A stretch of 64,000 nucleotides of DNA. It comes from Nectonema munidae. Lineage: Eukaryota; Nematomorpha; Nectonematoida; Nectonematidae. Positions within the stretch are counted from its first letter, which is position 1; each line of letters opens with the position of its first letter. Positions 12,138 through 23,790 of this stretch are shown here, in pieces. Both the position numbers and the translations under genes were made by a program. A model generated the notes under the pieces. It was not told where the DNA came from. It did not search any database and was given only the letters and a program-made list of their open reading frames with translations. The DNA lies in NCBI GenBank assembly GCA_030549495.1, contig JAUIRK010001036.1, positions 530,001 through 594,000 of the forward strand, written 5' to 3'.

Positions 12138-12139
12138 CT

Positions 12140-13320
12140 GCATCAATAAAATCAAAAAGTAAATTCAGGCCATATCATAAGCACAAATATACTCTTCACA
12201 GGACACTTCAATTTTTTCCGTTTTTATCGTAAATTAAATTTGGCACAAAAAATTTTAATTACAAAACCTTCAACTCAAGTTACATTTAGGATGGATCTTT
12301 TATTTATTCATAGCGATACAAATTTTAAAGCGGAAATGAATACTTTTGCATAAAACACCTAAATTCATGCATTTTTGAAAATGTTTTAAACAGTAATATT
12401 GTGCAGCGTAAGCATATTGTATATCTGTGTCTACATACAATAACGGCCCAAAAATTACTATAGTTTTCTTATCATAGCAAGTAGGGTTGTGTAGCTGGAG
12501 ATTTTAAAGGGAAGTGAGTATAACCCTCGCATGGCCATTGAATTTTTCCTTCTGAGAAAGGTCATTTCGGGCCTTGCCGGTTACAGCTCTTTCTTTATAT
12601 TATATAATCAAAATTATTTGTAAAAACAATAAAAATAGACTTTATTTACTTTTACGTTTTGTTAAAACTTTACATGTGTTTAAAGTTTTCAAATTGATAG
12701 ATGATTTGAGGGCACTTTGCACGGTCAATTTAGTGATTAGAATACATTTAATTATCCTTTTGAACAAGTTAACTTTTTCACTTCCCATTGTGTTGTAGCA
12801 GTTTATATTTTTATTATATATTTTCATGTATGGAAGAACTGCTCTCAACACTTCTGTTATAGTGTTATGGAATAGGACTCAATACACTGTCAAAGAAAGT
12901 GGTGGAAAAGAATGCATCAAAAATCTTTCTTTACTTCTTTATGAAACTTCGTGACCAAAGCATGCGTATTCCAAGTGAAGTATGAACTTAGCTCCAAATT
13001 TATGGATACCATAAGGAGTACCCTAGTACATCCAAACCTTCCCTTTTACATTATTTTTACTTAACCACAAACATCCAGCCAAAAGGGGCCACTAATCGCC
13101 TCTTCGATTAAAAAATCATCTCTATTCGTCAGAAAAATGTAATGAATATTTCTGTCATCTACTTCTACGAAGACTGAAACTTGAAATTTTGAATAACCTT
13201 GAAACTGTGTTTTTTTTCATTTAATTATATTAACATTTAATCGACTTTTATGTTATATCTTCTATTGAACAGTAAATCACCAAGATTCGAGTAGATGGGG
13301 GTAAGGGTCAATATATTATA
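12140..13320. other. Probable intron, no other gene seen
   Basis: AT-rich sequence between the two minus-strand exons at 11.8-12.1 and 13.7 kb. Short open frames exist on both strands but have no codon-like pattern or recognisable motif. Confidence 0.4.
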
Positions 13321-13338
13321 TATGATGATCCTTGACCG

Positions 13339-13466
13339 GGACGAGCAAAATAGAGATGAATGGAGACGCAAAATAATGAGAGATTAAATGCCATAGTGGT
13401 AAAAACTGGCTAACCCTCAGCTTGCTGGGAACACTAGCCGTAAACTTGATTATTATTATTATTATT
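13339..13466 (+). mobile_element. 5'-truncated LINE 3' end with 14-bp target duplication
   Basis: A 128-bp insert flanked by a perfect direct repeat, ATGATCCTTGACCG, at 13,325-13,338 and 13,467-13,480. The insert begins in codons that, with the flank, read DRDEQNRDEWRRKIMRD then stop. This resembles the very C-terminus of non-LTR reverse transcriptases, where D-R-x-x-W-R-R is common. It ends in a short 3' UTR and an (ATT)n tail instead of poly-A. A long exact duplication plus severe 5' truncation is the signature of target-primed reverse transcription. The perfect duplication implies a fairly recent insertion. Confidence 0.85.
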
Positions 13467-13655
13467 ATGATCCTTGACCGAAAATGACTATTTTTTTTAA
13501 TTCGTCTACGGTTATGAAGGATGATATCATGAAACATTTGTTGAATAACAGAAAGAAAAAATTAAAAAAATTATCCGACAAGATTTATCCTTGAATAAGA
13601 AGTGAAGCATTACATATCAAAAAATTCTCTATCTCTGAAAAAACAAAATACTAAC

Positions 13656-13784
13656 TTTTATCGAATGAGTTGAAGTTGAATTGAGTCGAAGCATTCATGA
13701 ATTTGTTTATTTCTCTTTGATGTGAGAGAGATTCCATTTTTTCAAAAAATGTCATCAATTCCTCCTCCTTTTTGTTAATTTTCT
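13656..13784 (-). CDS. Internal exon of the same host gene as 11,803-12,137
   Basis: Minus-strand exon with a strong acceptor (TTTTCTTTTCTTTCTCTAG) and donor GTTAGT at 13,655-13,650. It encodes KINKKEEELMTFFEKMES, then LSHQREINKFMNAS and FNFNSFDK. The FFEKMESLSHQREINKFM stretch is amphipathic and faintly like a BESS-type dimerisation motif, but the match is too weak to name. The splice phase joins cleanly to the last exon (AAT codon split 1+2), the main evidence that both are real. Upstream exons were not identified with confidence. Confidence 0.5.
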
Positions 13785-14438
13785 CTAGAGAAAGAAAAGA
13801 AAAATCCAAAAATTGATAAAATATAAATAAAATTACCTTCTGCCTGTATATAAATATAACCTTAACCATGAGATAACCATCATAAGCTATATGATGAACT
13901 ATTACATGCTTGCAAATAAATCACCCTAATTTAAAGGTTAGTTATTTATTCAGTTGGGCATGCATTTGCATAGATATTACGGTGATTAGTTGGTTTTTAG
14001 TCCATTAGTCACCTACTTTATTATAAGTTTATCATTAAAAGACATTTTTAACAATAATTAATTTCACATGTAAGGATTGCCGCCATTTTGTAATTTTCGA
14101 AATGAATGAAATATTAAAATATATATTTTATATGAATCTTTTTAACTTTGACAAGAGTAAAGTTGTTAGATCAGATCATGCTTCAAAAAAAGAAGTTTGG
14201 TACGCTTTCGATATTTGGTAGCTTTTGTTTTATGGAACATGTGAGTATCAAGTTCAAGCCAGTTACTTGAGTGATTGATTACACATATTCCAGTCAATAA
14301 GGTTCTGTGATTTATTTTATATCACTACCTGTAAACATAGGAAAAGAAAGCTGAATATACAGTAAATACTCGTTGTATTGATGTGTTGTGTTCGCTATAC
14401 TTTAGCAGCAGAGATAAGTGTGGTACCGACTGACAAAC

Positions 14439-14587
14439 ATGGTAGCGACCGTATGCAACACTGTCTCAATATGTAGGCCTTCACTCGTGGCTAAGAACTA
14501 CTCAATAAAGTTAGCTTCAAATTCCCAGTTCAAGGCAAGCAGAGCAGTTCCGCCACTTCGCCAAAGGATCATGCCACAGATGAATGG
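14439..14587 (+). CDS. Possible first coding exon, mitochondrial-presequence-like
   Basis: An ATG in good context (AAACATGG) opens a 49-codon frame. It is followed by GTATTATT, a plausible donor at 14,588. The peptide starts MVATVCNTVSICRPSLVAKN and runs on to QFKASRAVPPLRQRIMPQMN. It has no acidic residue, many S/R/K/A residues and scattered hydrophobics, which is what a mitochondrial targeting sequence looks like. No following exon was identified. It may simply be a chance frame: composition and context favour it, absence of a second exon counts against it. Confidence 0.35.
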
Positions 14588-16780
14588 GTATTATTGTTGT
14601 GTGTAATAAATGAAGAGGGGATATAGTAAATAGGTGTGTGTTAGCGTTAATTTGTAAAAATATTCGTTGAGTAGTGCTTCATTAGCTGTTAGTTGCGCGA
14701 GTGTGTGGTTTGTTTTGAACAGTATTGTTTGTTCTGAAGCTATCATTTGTGTTGGTGGAATGTTGATGATTTTATTGGTTTTATGTGATGTTGTGCGGAG
14801 TTTGTGGTAGAATCATATTATTAAATCTGACATGTGGTATTCCTATTCGGACGTTTTGAGAATTATTTTTTTAACTATTTTTACAACTGGAGAGAGTAAT
14901 AGAAATGCGTAGGTGATTGTGTTTTATCGTTGTTAAGTTTAAGGCGTATTATGAAATCTTGTGATCGTGTTGTGTATTGAAACAAGCGAGATAATTGTAG
15001 CTTCCATTTGATTTCTTACACCACGTCTTTTCCTTCAAGTTGATGAAGAAAGCCAAAGGTGTAAGCACGAAGTAGAAATGAAACATGTTAGTCAGCGACA
15101 TAATCTCTCAGAATTCACAGACAAAAGGGTTAGTGAGATCCCACTAGCTGAGCTATTCAACGAATACAAGTTTATAATTCGAAGAAAAATTTAAAGATTA
15201 CACAAAAATCGAAGAACAAAGTAAAGTAATGAAGACAAAAATAAACAGCCACAAAGCGACAATAATGATGAAGACTCAAATGTAAGATCACCATTAGAAT
15301 CATCTTCTATACCAAAAATGTGCTCAAGACAAGAATTTTGTCAGTGCCAGGGTGATTCCGAGAATTAATCCGATAAAAATTTTGTTAAAACGATGTAAAC
15401 AATAAAATCAAAAACAAGTTCGTATTTTTGATTTCATTACTGTGTAACGTTATTGGTATGTGTTTTATATTTTAGCCTTATTAACCCAAACAGTTTTCAT
15501 CTTTTTTTCCTTGATTCAAACTTGCACATGACTTGTAACTGAAAAATTCCTATTTCAGCTATGCAACTACAAAAAGGACGATTTCTTATAACTAAGTCAT
15601 ATATATAAAATTTCAAAAAATTTGAAAAAAAAAATACCATTTTACGATAATCAGAATTCTTGGTTGATGGAAACAGGTATATTTATATTATCATGATGAT
15701 GAAAAAATAGTAAATGCTATCCAGAAAAATTCGAATGCTTAACAAGCGCTATTTTCAAAATTCTTAAAAAAGATGGCATCCAAGGTCAAAAGTTCATTAT
15801 TTTGAAAGAAAAATAGAATTTATCAGAAAGCACTAATAAGTGAAATTATAATTCAGTAAAATTGTAAAGTGAGATCGAACACCTTTTAATTGCAAAATAA
15901 CTAACGCTTTCTTGAAGATTTTGAATTTAAAAATAGGGCTCAAACATCGTGAACTTTATTTAGTATGAAAGTGGTCATATTAAAAAACTTCTTAAAGTAT
16001 TTTTCTATGTATTTTTAAAGTTTTTATGCAAAGAAACTTTTATCTAATTTTATGATAACAAGACACTTCATCATAAAATTTTATCGGAATAAAAGAATGA
16101 AGTTTTCAGAACGAAAAAAGTTTAAATGGGTGATAGTGACGTAAAAAAAACTTTTTTTACACATAATATTACACTATTAGTATTCACCATTTACATCATG
16201 ATTAAAAAGATATATACCTAGAATCCTTTCTTTGCTGGACGTCATTTTTAAGTTGGAGTCTTCGTTCATGATTTTCGGAAGGTAGAAAATTTGTGGCTCA
16301 GAAAGTGTTTGAATGAAATTCTGTAGATGCATCTTATGCGCTTTCCAGTTTTCATGCTAAATGATTATAATACCCAAATCATGACAATAAAGGAGTAATT
16401 ATCAAAGGATAACGAATGCATTTTTTGAAATGATAGTGACGGCAACGAAACTTCAGAAAAGTATTGAAAACGAGAATACTCTTACTTATCCAATTAAAAA
16501 AATTTCTATTTTTTTGTTAAATCTTAGCAAAATGCAAAGTTAGAAAAATTAAAATATCAAAATATATTTAAAAAAACAATGTTTTAAAGCTTTAACGTAT
16601 TTTGGAAGAAAGTTACAATCCTTCATTATGATAATTTTCTCTAGTTCTTGTTGGAAGAAAGAAACGGTAAGTGGATTTTATTTACAACGTTTACTGCCAA
16701 AACCACCCCAAACAATATGACAAACGATCACTTGGATGATTGAAGCTTGATTACAAAAGTATTGAAAAGTCAAAGCGTCG
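14588..16780. other. No clear gene; possible decayed exon near 15,040-15,360
   Basis: After an acceptor-like TTTTCCTTCAAG ending about 15,041, plus-strand codons read ESQRCKHEVEMKHVSQRHNL and then DKRVSEIPLAELFNEYKF. Two stops follow, and then a serine/asparagine-rich stretch ends near CSRQEFCQCQGDSEN at about 15,365. It resembles a decayed nuclear-protein exon but I cannot name it. 15,400-16,780 is AT-rich with nothing recognisable. Confidence 0.3.
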
Positions 16781-16786
16781 CCAAAG

Positions 16787-18660
16787 CTTGCATATATTTT
16801 CGTTGTGCCATAGGAGATCGCGAAGCATTTCAATGGGGACCGAGAAGGAGACATTGAGTGGATCGTTTTGCGCAATATATTGCACTCACATTGGGCCATT
16901 TGCGAATAAGTCCCATTTAAAAGAATAAATAATTTAGTCTTTAAATTGGGTACTATGTTTACTTTTTTTATTGATTTTATAGATGTAAATGTGCATTTTC
17001 TTAATGGCTTAAAAATGAAATATGACGACTAATACATAAAATTAGGTTTTACTACATTAACGTATGGTGGGAAAGAGGAACATAAATGTCTTCTGTGTTC
17101 TGAAGTGTTAGCTTCTACTTTTCTAAAGCCCGGCAAGTGAAGTTTGTACTGGAAATGAAGCAGTCGAGTTCAGTAAACAAAAGTATTGACTATTTTAAAC
17201 GTCAAGCTGATAGATTGCACAAATCCAGGGTTGATAACATAGAAATGCTTTTGCAAAATATTATGTAAGCCTTCTATAAAATTAGAAAAAATATCTGTTA
17301 TCAAAGTCCCACAACATAGGAGAACAGTTGATATTACCTTGCTGCAAAGATATCAAATGTGCAAGTTCTGAACTTGTAAAGTTGAAGCATATCTTCCTGT
17401 CAACCGATACCGTTAGAAGGCTAATATAGGAGAGATGTCTGCTGGTATGATATCAGAGGTGGTTTTATTGATTCGGAATTCGATTTTCAACCTTTTGCAA
17501 TTCAGCTTGATGAAACGATGGATGTTGAAAAAGCTTAGCCTTGCGTTTACGTACAATATGTATATGACAAGCACCTGGTAGACAATTTTTTGTTTTACAA
17601 AACTTTTAGCAGTAGAAATATTTGTCAAGGTGCACAATTTTTTACAGCACATGTTATTAAGCCAGAACATCCGCTTGAAGTGTGTACTGACAGTGGTCTA
17701 GCAATTTCTTGTTGTTCTAGTTTTTAGACTCTGAATAAGCAATAATAGGTGTGGCGATTAATCGTCAAGCCAATGAAAACAATACCTGCTGGGTTGAAAA
17801 ATGTTCTCAATGAAGTCACTAAAACATCGTATTTAATTTAAGTGAATGCCTTAAACTCTTGTTTGTTTTCAGATAAATGAAAAGAAAATGATCGAAAACT
17901 ATTGCTGCACTCAAACCTGAGGTGGCATTCAAAACGAAAAGTTTCGTAGCGATACTATGGAAAGAAATGCAGCAATATCTAGAAAGTAAACTAGATATGC
18001 ATGTAGAATGTTCTAATGTCCGTTTTCATATATTCCTATCATTTTTAGTGAACACATTTGAATCTATGAATTCCTTTAACCTTGCGCCATTTTACTCCAT
18101 TGTCATAGAATATTTACAGCTTTTGAAATGAGGCTGGAATAATCGCATTCTTAAACAAGAAAATTTTTATTAAATTGAACATATTTGTTGATGAAAATAA
18201 GATTTCATAAAGATAAATAAAGGCCTAATAAGATAAAATAATAGGCCATAAAACACCGTGTATCATATCTAAGCCAAGAAATTTCTCTTTATTTTCCTAA
18301 TCTTCAAAAATTTGAAAAATACTATCAATTTATCAAAACCTCGTTTATAATCTCGATTATTGCCCCAGAAGACTTCTTAATTAAAGAACAGTTTATTTAT
18401 TTGCTTAATGATTGAGGAGATGCAAGACATCTTTTTTTTGTGAAAAGCTGCCTGCCATTAAAACCAAATCTCGAAACAGATTGAAAGTGAGTAATGATAT
18501 GAGATTGCATTTGCCATAACGGAGCCAAAATTAGACAAACTGGTTTAGACAAAAGAGAAGCATACATCCAATTGAGAATTTTTTAATGAGATCCCGGGCT
18601 ATAAAAAAATCATAGAGAGATGATTAGGCCGAAATTTTTAGCAAAGTTTGTAAACCACTC
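16787..18660 (+). pseudogene. hAT copy A (ZBED5/FAM200-like), decayed
   Basis: Nucleotide-level homologue of the better-bounded copy B at 46,800-52,326; for example 16,830-16,975 matches 46,856-46,980, and 17,750-17,830 matches 51,450-51,510. Plus-strand frames, all broken, include the BED/linker region (IDYFKRQADRLHKSRVDN at about 17,185-17,240) and a C-terminal dimerisation remnant at about 18,450-18,500 (related to AIETKSQNRLK in copy B). The right terminus near 18,659 reads AAAGTTTGTAAACCACTC, the same end as in copy B. The left end is too diverged to fix exactly. Copy A lacks both insertions found in copy B, so it shows the pre-insertion arrangement. Confidence 0.7.
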
Positions 18661-19095
18661 GTCAAGCTCTATAAGAGAATAAAATCATTCATATATGATA
18701 GATCACTACTCATCGGATGTAATTAAGTCTTTATCCCTCCTTATTTCCGTTTACCAATTATTATAACAGATGGTCACAGGAGGTACAGCTAAATATGCTA
18801 TACGCTAACCAAGTGAAAGTTTTATACCATGACTCTAAAAATGATCTCTTTTGTAAAACTCTAGAGAACAGAATCTTTGGTTGAGCGTATTTTATGTTTG
18901 GTGTTCGAAGGTTAAAATGTCTTTGTCTTCTAAAGACAATATGAAAAGGGTTGTATTAGAAGACTCATTGGTAATACAGTCAGAGTTCATTTATCGACAA
19001 CTCCGATCCAATATTGATTATGGTCTAAAGAATTTTTCTCAGCCTCTCATCTCACTAATTGTCTACAAGCCTCCTTCACATCAAATGAACTGATC
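18661..19095. repeat. 430-bp flank shared with 52,327-52,770
   Basis: Sequence just right of hAT copy A is homologous to sequence just right of hAT copy B. Examples are ATCACTACTCATCGGATG (18,702 and 52,369), AAAATGATCTCTTTTGTAAA (18,837) and CTCAGCCTCTCATCTCACT (19,037). In copy B part of it is open on the plus strand with residues such as LMQYLLGAKRYFSASHLTDC, which I do not recognise. Either the hAT inserted into an older repeat that was later copied, or the true repeat unit is larger than the hAT. Confidence 0.75.
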
Positions 19096-21140
19096 AAGTA
19101 GAGGGGGCAAGACTGATTTTAATGGGCCGGGGAATATAGGAAAGTGTATACATTTATATATTTCAAAGGAGTTTCAGAGGGGCAAAAAAACCCAGGGGGT
19201 AAACTCTGCCCCTCCCCCCTCTTGAAATCACGCCCCTGGTATGCATGATATATACTATCCAGGAGCATACTTCGAAGTGGGAGGTGGAAACAGCTCTCCT
19301 AATCTCATTACAAGGGGTGATAGGGACGGGTATGCCTTTGTAATCGCCCTTAAAATGTGAGTCTAGCGCACAATTAGGATTCTTGTTTATTTTCCTTTTT
19401 ACTAAAAGCTTTATCATGACAATAATTTAATCTCTCTTTGAATAATGAATGTATCGAGCGAAAAAGTTTGAGTTAAAATCATGGGAAAAAATCTACATAG
19501 TTCCATTAAGAATTTTAAGGATATCCGCAATTGATGCAAATTATTCTTACAAACTTTTCTAATTGTGCATGTAAACATAAAATTCTTTTTCTAGAAAAAT
19601 TAGCAAAATTTTATTGCAATTGATTGATTTACGGAAGAATCCTAATTTCTTGCATTTCAGTATTATAGTATAGTTCTGAGGTTTTAGTACTCTGCTCGTA
19701 TTGCTACACCATCAATCACATGGGATTACCAGATTTAAATAACTTCGAACCGAGGCAGGTATCTTTAATTAGATTAAACATAATTTTGTTCATAGGTTTT
19801 AAAAGTAAGAGTGCTAAAGGGTATGATAGTATTGTGTAGAGCATAGAATAAGATCTGTATTGTGCATGGGTATAGTTGTGCGACTTAGTGTAGAAGAGTT
19901 ATCTAATGCTCAAGATTACTGGCGAAATAAGAACGTTTAGGCTGATGGATTTGAAGTCAGTGCTGATTGTTGAGTAACATCTTTTAAAGAAAGAAGATTT
20001 TATATAGAAGAGGTGCAGAATATTTTTCTTTTCCAAATCAGTTTATTTGTTTGGAGCATCTATTGTGAATGTTTCAAATACTTATGATGGAGTCTATATA
20101 TATATATATATATACTAAATGGCACTTTTTCGGGTTAATTTGGAGAATAAAAGTGTTCTAATTGCATATGTGTCCTTGAATGCTTTTTAAAATTGAGTTT
20201 TGGATAACAACCAGGAATACACAATGGAAAAAGATAATGATTTTCCAGCTCAGTTAACGGCCAAGAAAAAAATAACATTTCGCCAGAATATGTGATCCAT
20301 TCTTTTTCGAAAACTGAAAAACATTCGCTAACCAGACAAAATGCATCTAATATTCAAAGTGCATGGGTGTGCCTACTCTAAGAGTGAGAAAGTATCGCCT
20401 CCTCCCTGTAATTTTCAGTTTTTATTACTTTTTTACCTTTCTTACATAAACAATATACAATTTAAGTTCTAAAACCTACAATTTTTTTTACCTAAATCCA
20501 TCTCATATCTTATAAGTCTGATAAAAATTAGTTATGATACTGATCAATGTTCCTTCTTAGCATCTGTATGTAAAAAATGTTAGTGGTATATTTGGTTTAC
20601 ATAATTTAAAGGGGTAGTTCCCTAATTATATCAAAAAATGGAAAACAAATTTTAATGAACTTTCAAAAATTCTTTAACAATGATTATAAAAACATGCACA
20701 TGTAAATACCGTTATAATACACAATTTTTTTCTAAAAAATATCTAAAATCACGTTGCATTTTATAATCAAGAAACCAAAATTTGGAAAAATATCCATTCA
20801 ATTTTTCAAATGAATCGATTGTTTCTCATATCATCCTTTTGTCTATAAATAACTGAAATATCTTTAGCAATTAAAATAGCCTTTATTAACGTTAAAAATT
20901 AAGAGTGTTTCATAAATGGGTATAGTTTTTTGGATCCAATTTTGCTCTAAAAAACACGTCAGTTTTAAAAACAGGCACGCATTATATCAGGGGATCTATG
21001 GTAGGTTAAATTATAATAATAAATTGTTTATGGACGGCCCTCTAATTAAACCGGACGCTATTTTAAGCGACCACGAGGAAATCTTAGTGGGAACATTGAT
21101 ATTGATGTGTGTAAATCAATAATTAAGTGTTTGAGATTAT
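19096..21140. other. No gene; transposon-end-like sequence and microsatellite
   Basis: 19,096-19,240 is rich in G/C runs; read in reverse from about 19,240 it gives CCAGGGGCGTGATTTCAAG, the form of many hAT termini. A (TA)n run lies at about 20,096-20,114. A plus frame at 20,916-21,122 (MDGPLIKPDAILSDHEEILV near its middle) is open but unrecognised. The rest is plain AT-rich sequence. Confidence 0.4.
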
Positions 21141-21143
21141 TAC

Positions 21144-21299
21144 GTATTTGAGTAGCGGCATCTTCAACTCCAACTTTTGAATGCGATTCCTTGTTCGATT
21201 GCGCTCATCAAACAGCCTCTTTCGCTCTACCAAAACCGCATCACGTTCTCTCTTATCACGCTCCTCCACTTTTTTTTCAATCTCCTCTCGACAAGAAAC
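21144..21299 (-). CDS. pnn: Pinin-like coiled-coil exon
   Basis: Minus-strand exon of exactly 52 codons between an acceptor (ATAGTTTTTTAG, ending 21,300) and a donor-like GTAATA at 21,143-21,138. The peptide is charged coiled coil: REEIEKKVEERDKRERDAV, then ERKRLFDERNRTRNRIQKLE. From memory, the core of vertebrate pinin (a nuclear-speckle splicing and adhesion-associated protein) reads R-x-E-I-E-x-K, then E-R-x-x-V, E-R-R-E-L-F-E-E-R and L-E-x-K in the same register without gaps, at roughly 40% identity. Coiled coils match easily by composition, so the name is tentative. The last residues before the donor do not look like pinin. No neighbouring pinin exon was identified. Confidence 0.4.
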
Positions 21300-21351
21300 C
21301 TAAAAAACTATAAACTTTAAAAAGTAGTATTAATCACTTCTCAAATTTTAG

Positions 21352-22660
21352 AGACAATTTATCAATATTAACACCAGAAGAAAGACCTTCAATAAAAAGC
21401 AAGAGAACCGTTTTGAGGAGAATACGATATAACAGAAAAAGACTTTCTCCTGCTAAAGACATTTTTTTGAAATATCATAAATATATTCTATGGAAAATGG
21501 AGACCGTTTTCTACAGTTACACTATCGGTTTAATAATGAAAGGATGTCTTTTATGGAAAAGTGCTGAGACACATCAACCAAGTTTCACCGATTGAAGAAA
21601 TATATATTGATGGTACTTTTAAGAAAGCGACAGAACATTTCTATCAGATGGTTTCAATTCATTCGTTCCATAACAATGTTCAACTTCCAATTATTTACGC
21701 AGTTACTACAGATAAAAAAGAAACCTATTATCAGTAGTTTTACTTTATAGTTTAGAATAAGTTGAGTTTTTATTCCATATATTTTAGAAAAATATTCAAC
21801 TGCTTAAAAGAAGCTATCTATCCAACTAGATTAAAAAGTCTAGCAGGAGACTTTGAGACAGGAATGATCTCTGTTGCTAAAAAGGTATTTTTTTAATATT
21901 TAACCCATTTACGACCAATGTTCCTATTTTGGAACATAAGTAATTTCATCTTCGTCTGCTTATTTCAATGACTTTGAATATAAATCGTCTGCGTTTTTTT
22001 AGATATCGTCTGCTTTGCTTGGTCTTAAATGGGTTAATATATTAAATTTATACAGTTTATTTTTTAAGTCATTTTCTGAAGCAAAGCATTTAGGCTGTTA
22101 CTTTCATTTCTGCCAAGCTATTTACAGAAAATTAGTGTCCTGTGGTTATGGCCCAATTTTTTCAAACAGCTATAAATTCAGAATATGTATAAAAATGCTT
22201 CTTGCTGCTGCTTTTCTACCAGAATCTGAAGTAAATTATGCCCCTTTTTATTTATTATTTTTAAATTATTTTTGGGGCAGGGTTGCCTATCGAAATATTT
22301 TTTGAGTATTTCGAAGCAGATTGGCTCAGTAACAATAAAATTGGAATATGATCTGTTTATGGAAGGAAAATAAGAACAAACAACCACTGTGAAAGCTTTC
22401 ATAATTGCTAAATTTTAATTTATTTTTGACGAATAAAATTATAATTATACAATTATTCAGATTACACGCAAGTCTTCAAATTGAAAAAGTAACTATTTGG
22501 GAGTTGCTAGAATATTTCATCAAAAATGAAGAAAAACTTATAAAAGATATGGCAGATATTGAACAGATGAATTCAAAATGAACTGAAATGGTGGTAATAT
22601 AAGAAAGACCAAGGAGAAAAAAAATCTTTAGATAGCATTCTCACAGAATATTTAGTCTCG
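21352..22660 (+). pseudogene. Multi-exon MULE-type transposase gene, decayed
   Basis: Exons in order are as follows. 21,352-21,733 is entered after TCTCAAATTTTAG, with TVLRRIRYNRKR and, after a frame change, IYIDGTFKKATEHFYQM. 21,788-21,884 contains IFNCLKEAIYP and GDFETGMISVAKK. 22,069-22,230 contains AKHLGCYFHFCQAIYRKL and LAAAFLPES. 22,281-22,406 contains PIEIFFEYFEADWLSN and RTNNHCESFHN. From 22,461 comes LHASLQIEKVTIWELLE. DGTF, DFE, GC-FH and TNN-E-H are hallmark positions of MULE/Mutator-like transposases. The introns are 54, 184, 50 and about 54 bp; the first two join exactly in phase. At least one in-frame TGA (where tryptophan is expected), one frame change in exon 1 and phase slips at the later introns show it is dead. 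The 184-bp intron holds a MITE. Confidence 0.75.
21904..22033. mobile_element. piggyBac-type MITE (130 bp) inside a MULE intron
   Basis: TTAA target duplications at 21,900-21,903 and 22,034-22,037 flank a short element starting CCCATTTACGACCAATG and ending TTGGTCTTAAATGGG. The CCC...GGG ends and TTAA sites are the piggyBac signature. No coding capacity. The same family recurs, inverted, at 38,535-38,677. Removing the MITE and one TTAA leaves an intron of 50 bp, the size of the other introns of this gene. Confidence 0.85.
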
Positions 22661-22944
22661 AAATTTATATTTTTTTTTATCTAAATATCTTCTGCAAGTA
22701 TAAACATTGTTGAAGAGAAGAACACGTTATTAATTTTTCTATTTTATATGAAACTCCCTAATTCAACATATCTTCAATTCTTTTATAATAAATATTTTTC
22801 AACTTTTAAGATTCCTTAAAAGAAGCGTTATTGAAGTATAATAATCCTGTCATTAACAGTCAATTCGGCCTGTTGAAATTTTTAAGTGAGACAATTCGTA
22901 ATCTCAGATTGAACATTAATAAAAATATTGTCCATAACAGTTAC

Positions 22945-23790
22945 ACATATTTAAATTGGATTTATGCCAGGAAGGAGAACGATAGATGCGATTTTTGTTA
23001 CAAGGCATTAATGTTTTGTGGTTTTGTAGGCTTGGAAAAAGCTTACGACACGATCCCCAGAGAAGTAGTATACTGGTGCTTGCGTAAAAAAGGAGTATCC
23101 GAAAAATGGGTTAGACTGGTGCAAGAAATATACAAAAATTAAAACGGCTGTTAGAACCGCAGAAGGAATATCAAGAGAATTTAAAACAAAAATTGGACCA
23201 CAACAGGGGTCGGGATTAAGTCCATTATTGTTTACATTAGTTGTTGGTGAATTATTATCGAAGTACTTAAGGAGTTGTGGGAACTTTTATTTGCAAACGA
23301 CTTAGCGATATTGGCAGAAAGCCAGAAACACCTTGAAGAGAGAATTGTAAAGAAATTTGTGCTATTTGGGAAAAGAGATGCAAGCAAGGATCAATGCCAG
23401 TTGGTTGAAATGAAGAGAAGTAAAAACAGTTATAGATGATAAAAGAATGCCGATGAAATTGAAAGCAAAGATTTACATAACAATCGTAAGACCAGAAATG
23501 ACATAAGAATGTGAATGCTGGAGCTTAAGAAAAAAAGACGAAAGGATATTGGCAGCAACTGAGAAGTGAGAGAAAATACAGGAGTTGGAATAAGTGTATT
23601 GGCAGTAGCGGAAAGCAGCAAATTAAGATTGCAAGGACATCTTTTAAGGAAGAAAGAAAATTACATAGTGAGACAAGCGATGAATTAAAAAGTGGATGAA
23701 AAGAGAAGTAGGGGAAGACAACGAAAAATATGGACTAAAAGAGCGACTGCAAGATCTCGTAAATCAAGAGACGTAAATACTTTCATGTAC
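22945..23790 (+). pseudogene. LINE reverse transcriptase relic
   Basis: Plus-strand fragments in shifting frames carry non-LTR reverse transcriptase motifs in order. These are PGRRTIDAIFVTR near 22,968, then GLEKAYDTIPREVVYWCLRK near 23,030, then a QGSGLSPLLFTLV block near 23,205. The catalytic box follows as LLFANDLAILAESQ near 23,285 (the usual F-A-D-D has become F-A-N-D). The C-terminal GRQRKIWTKRA lies near 23,708. This motif set fits RTE/CR1-like LINEs; the clade cannot be settled by eye. It is 5'-truncated with several frame breaks and begins about 285 bp after the MULE relic. Confidence 0.75.
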
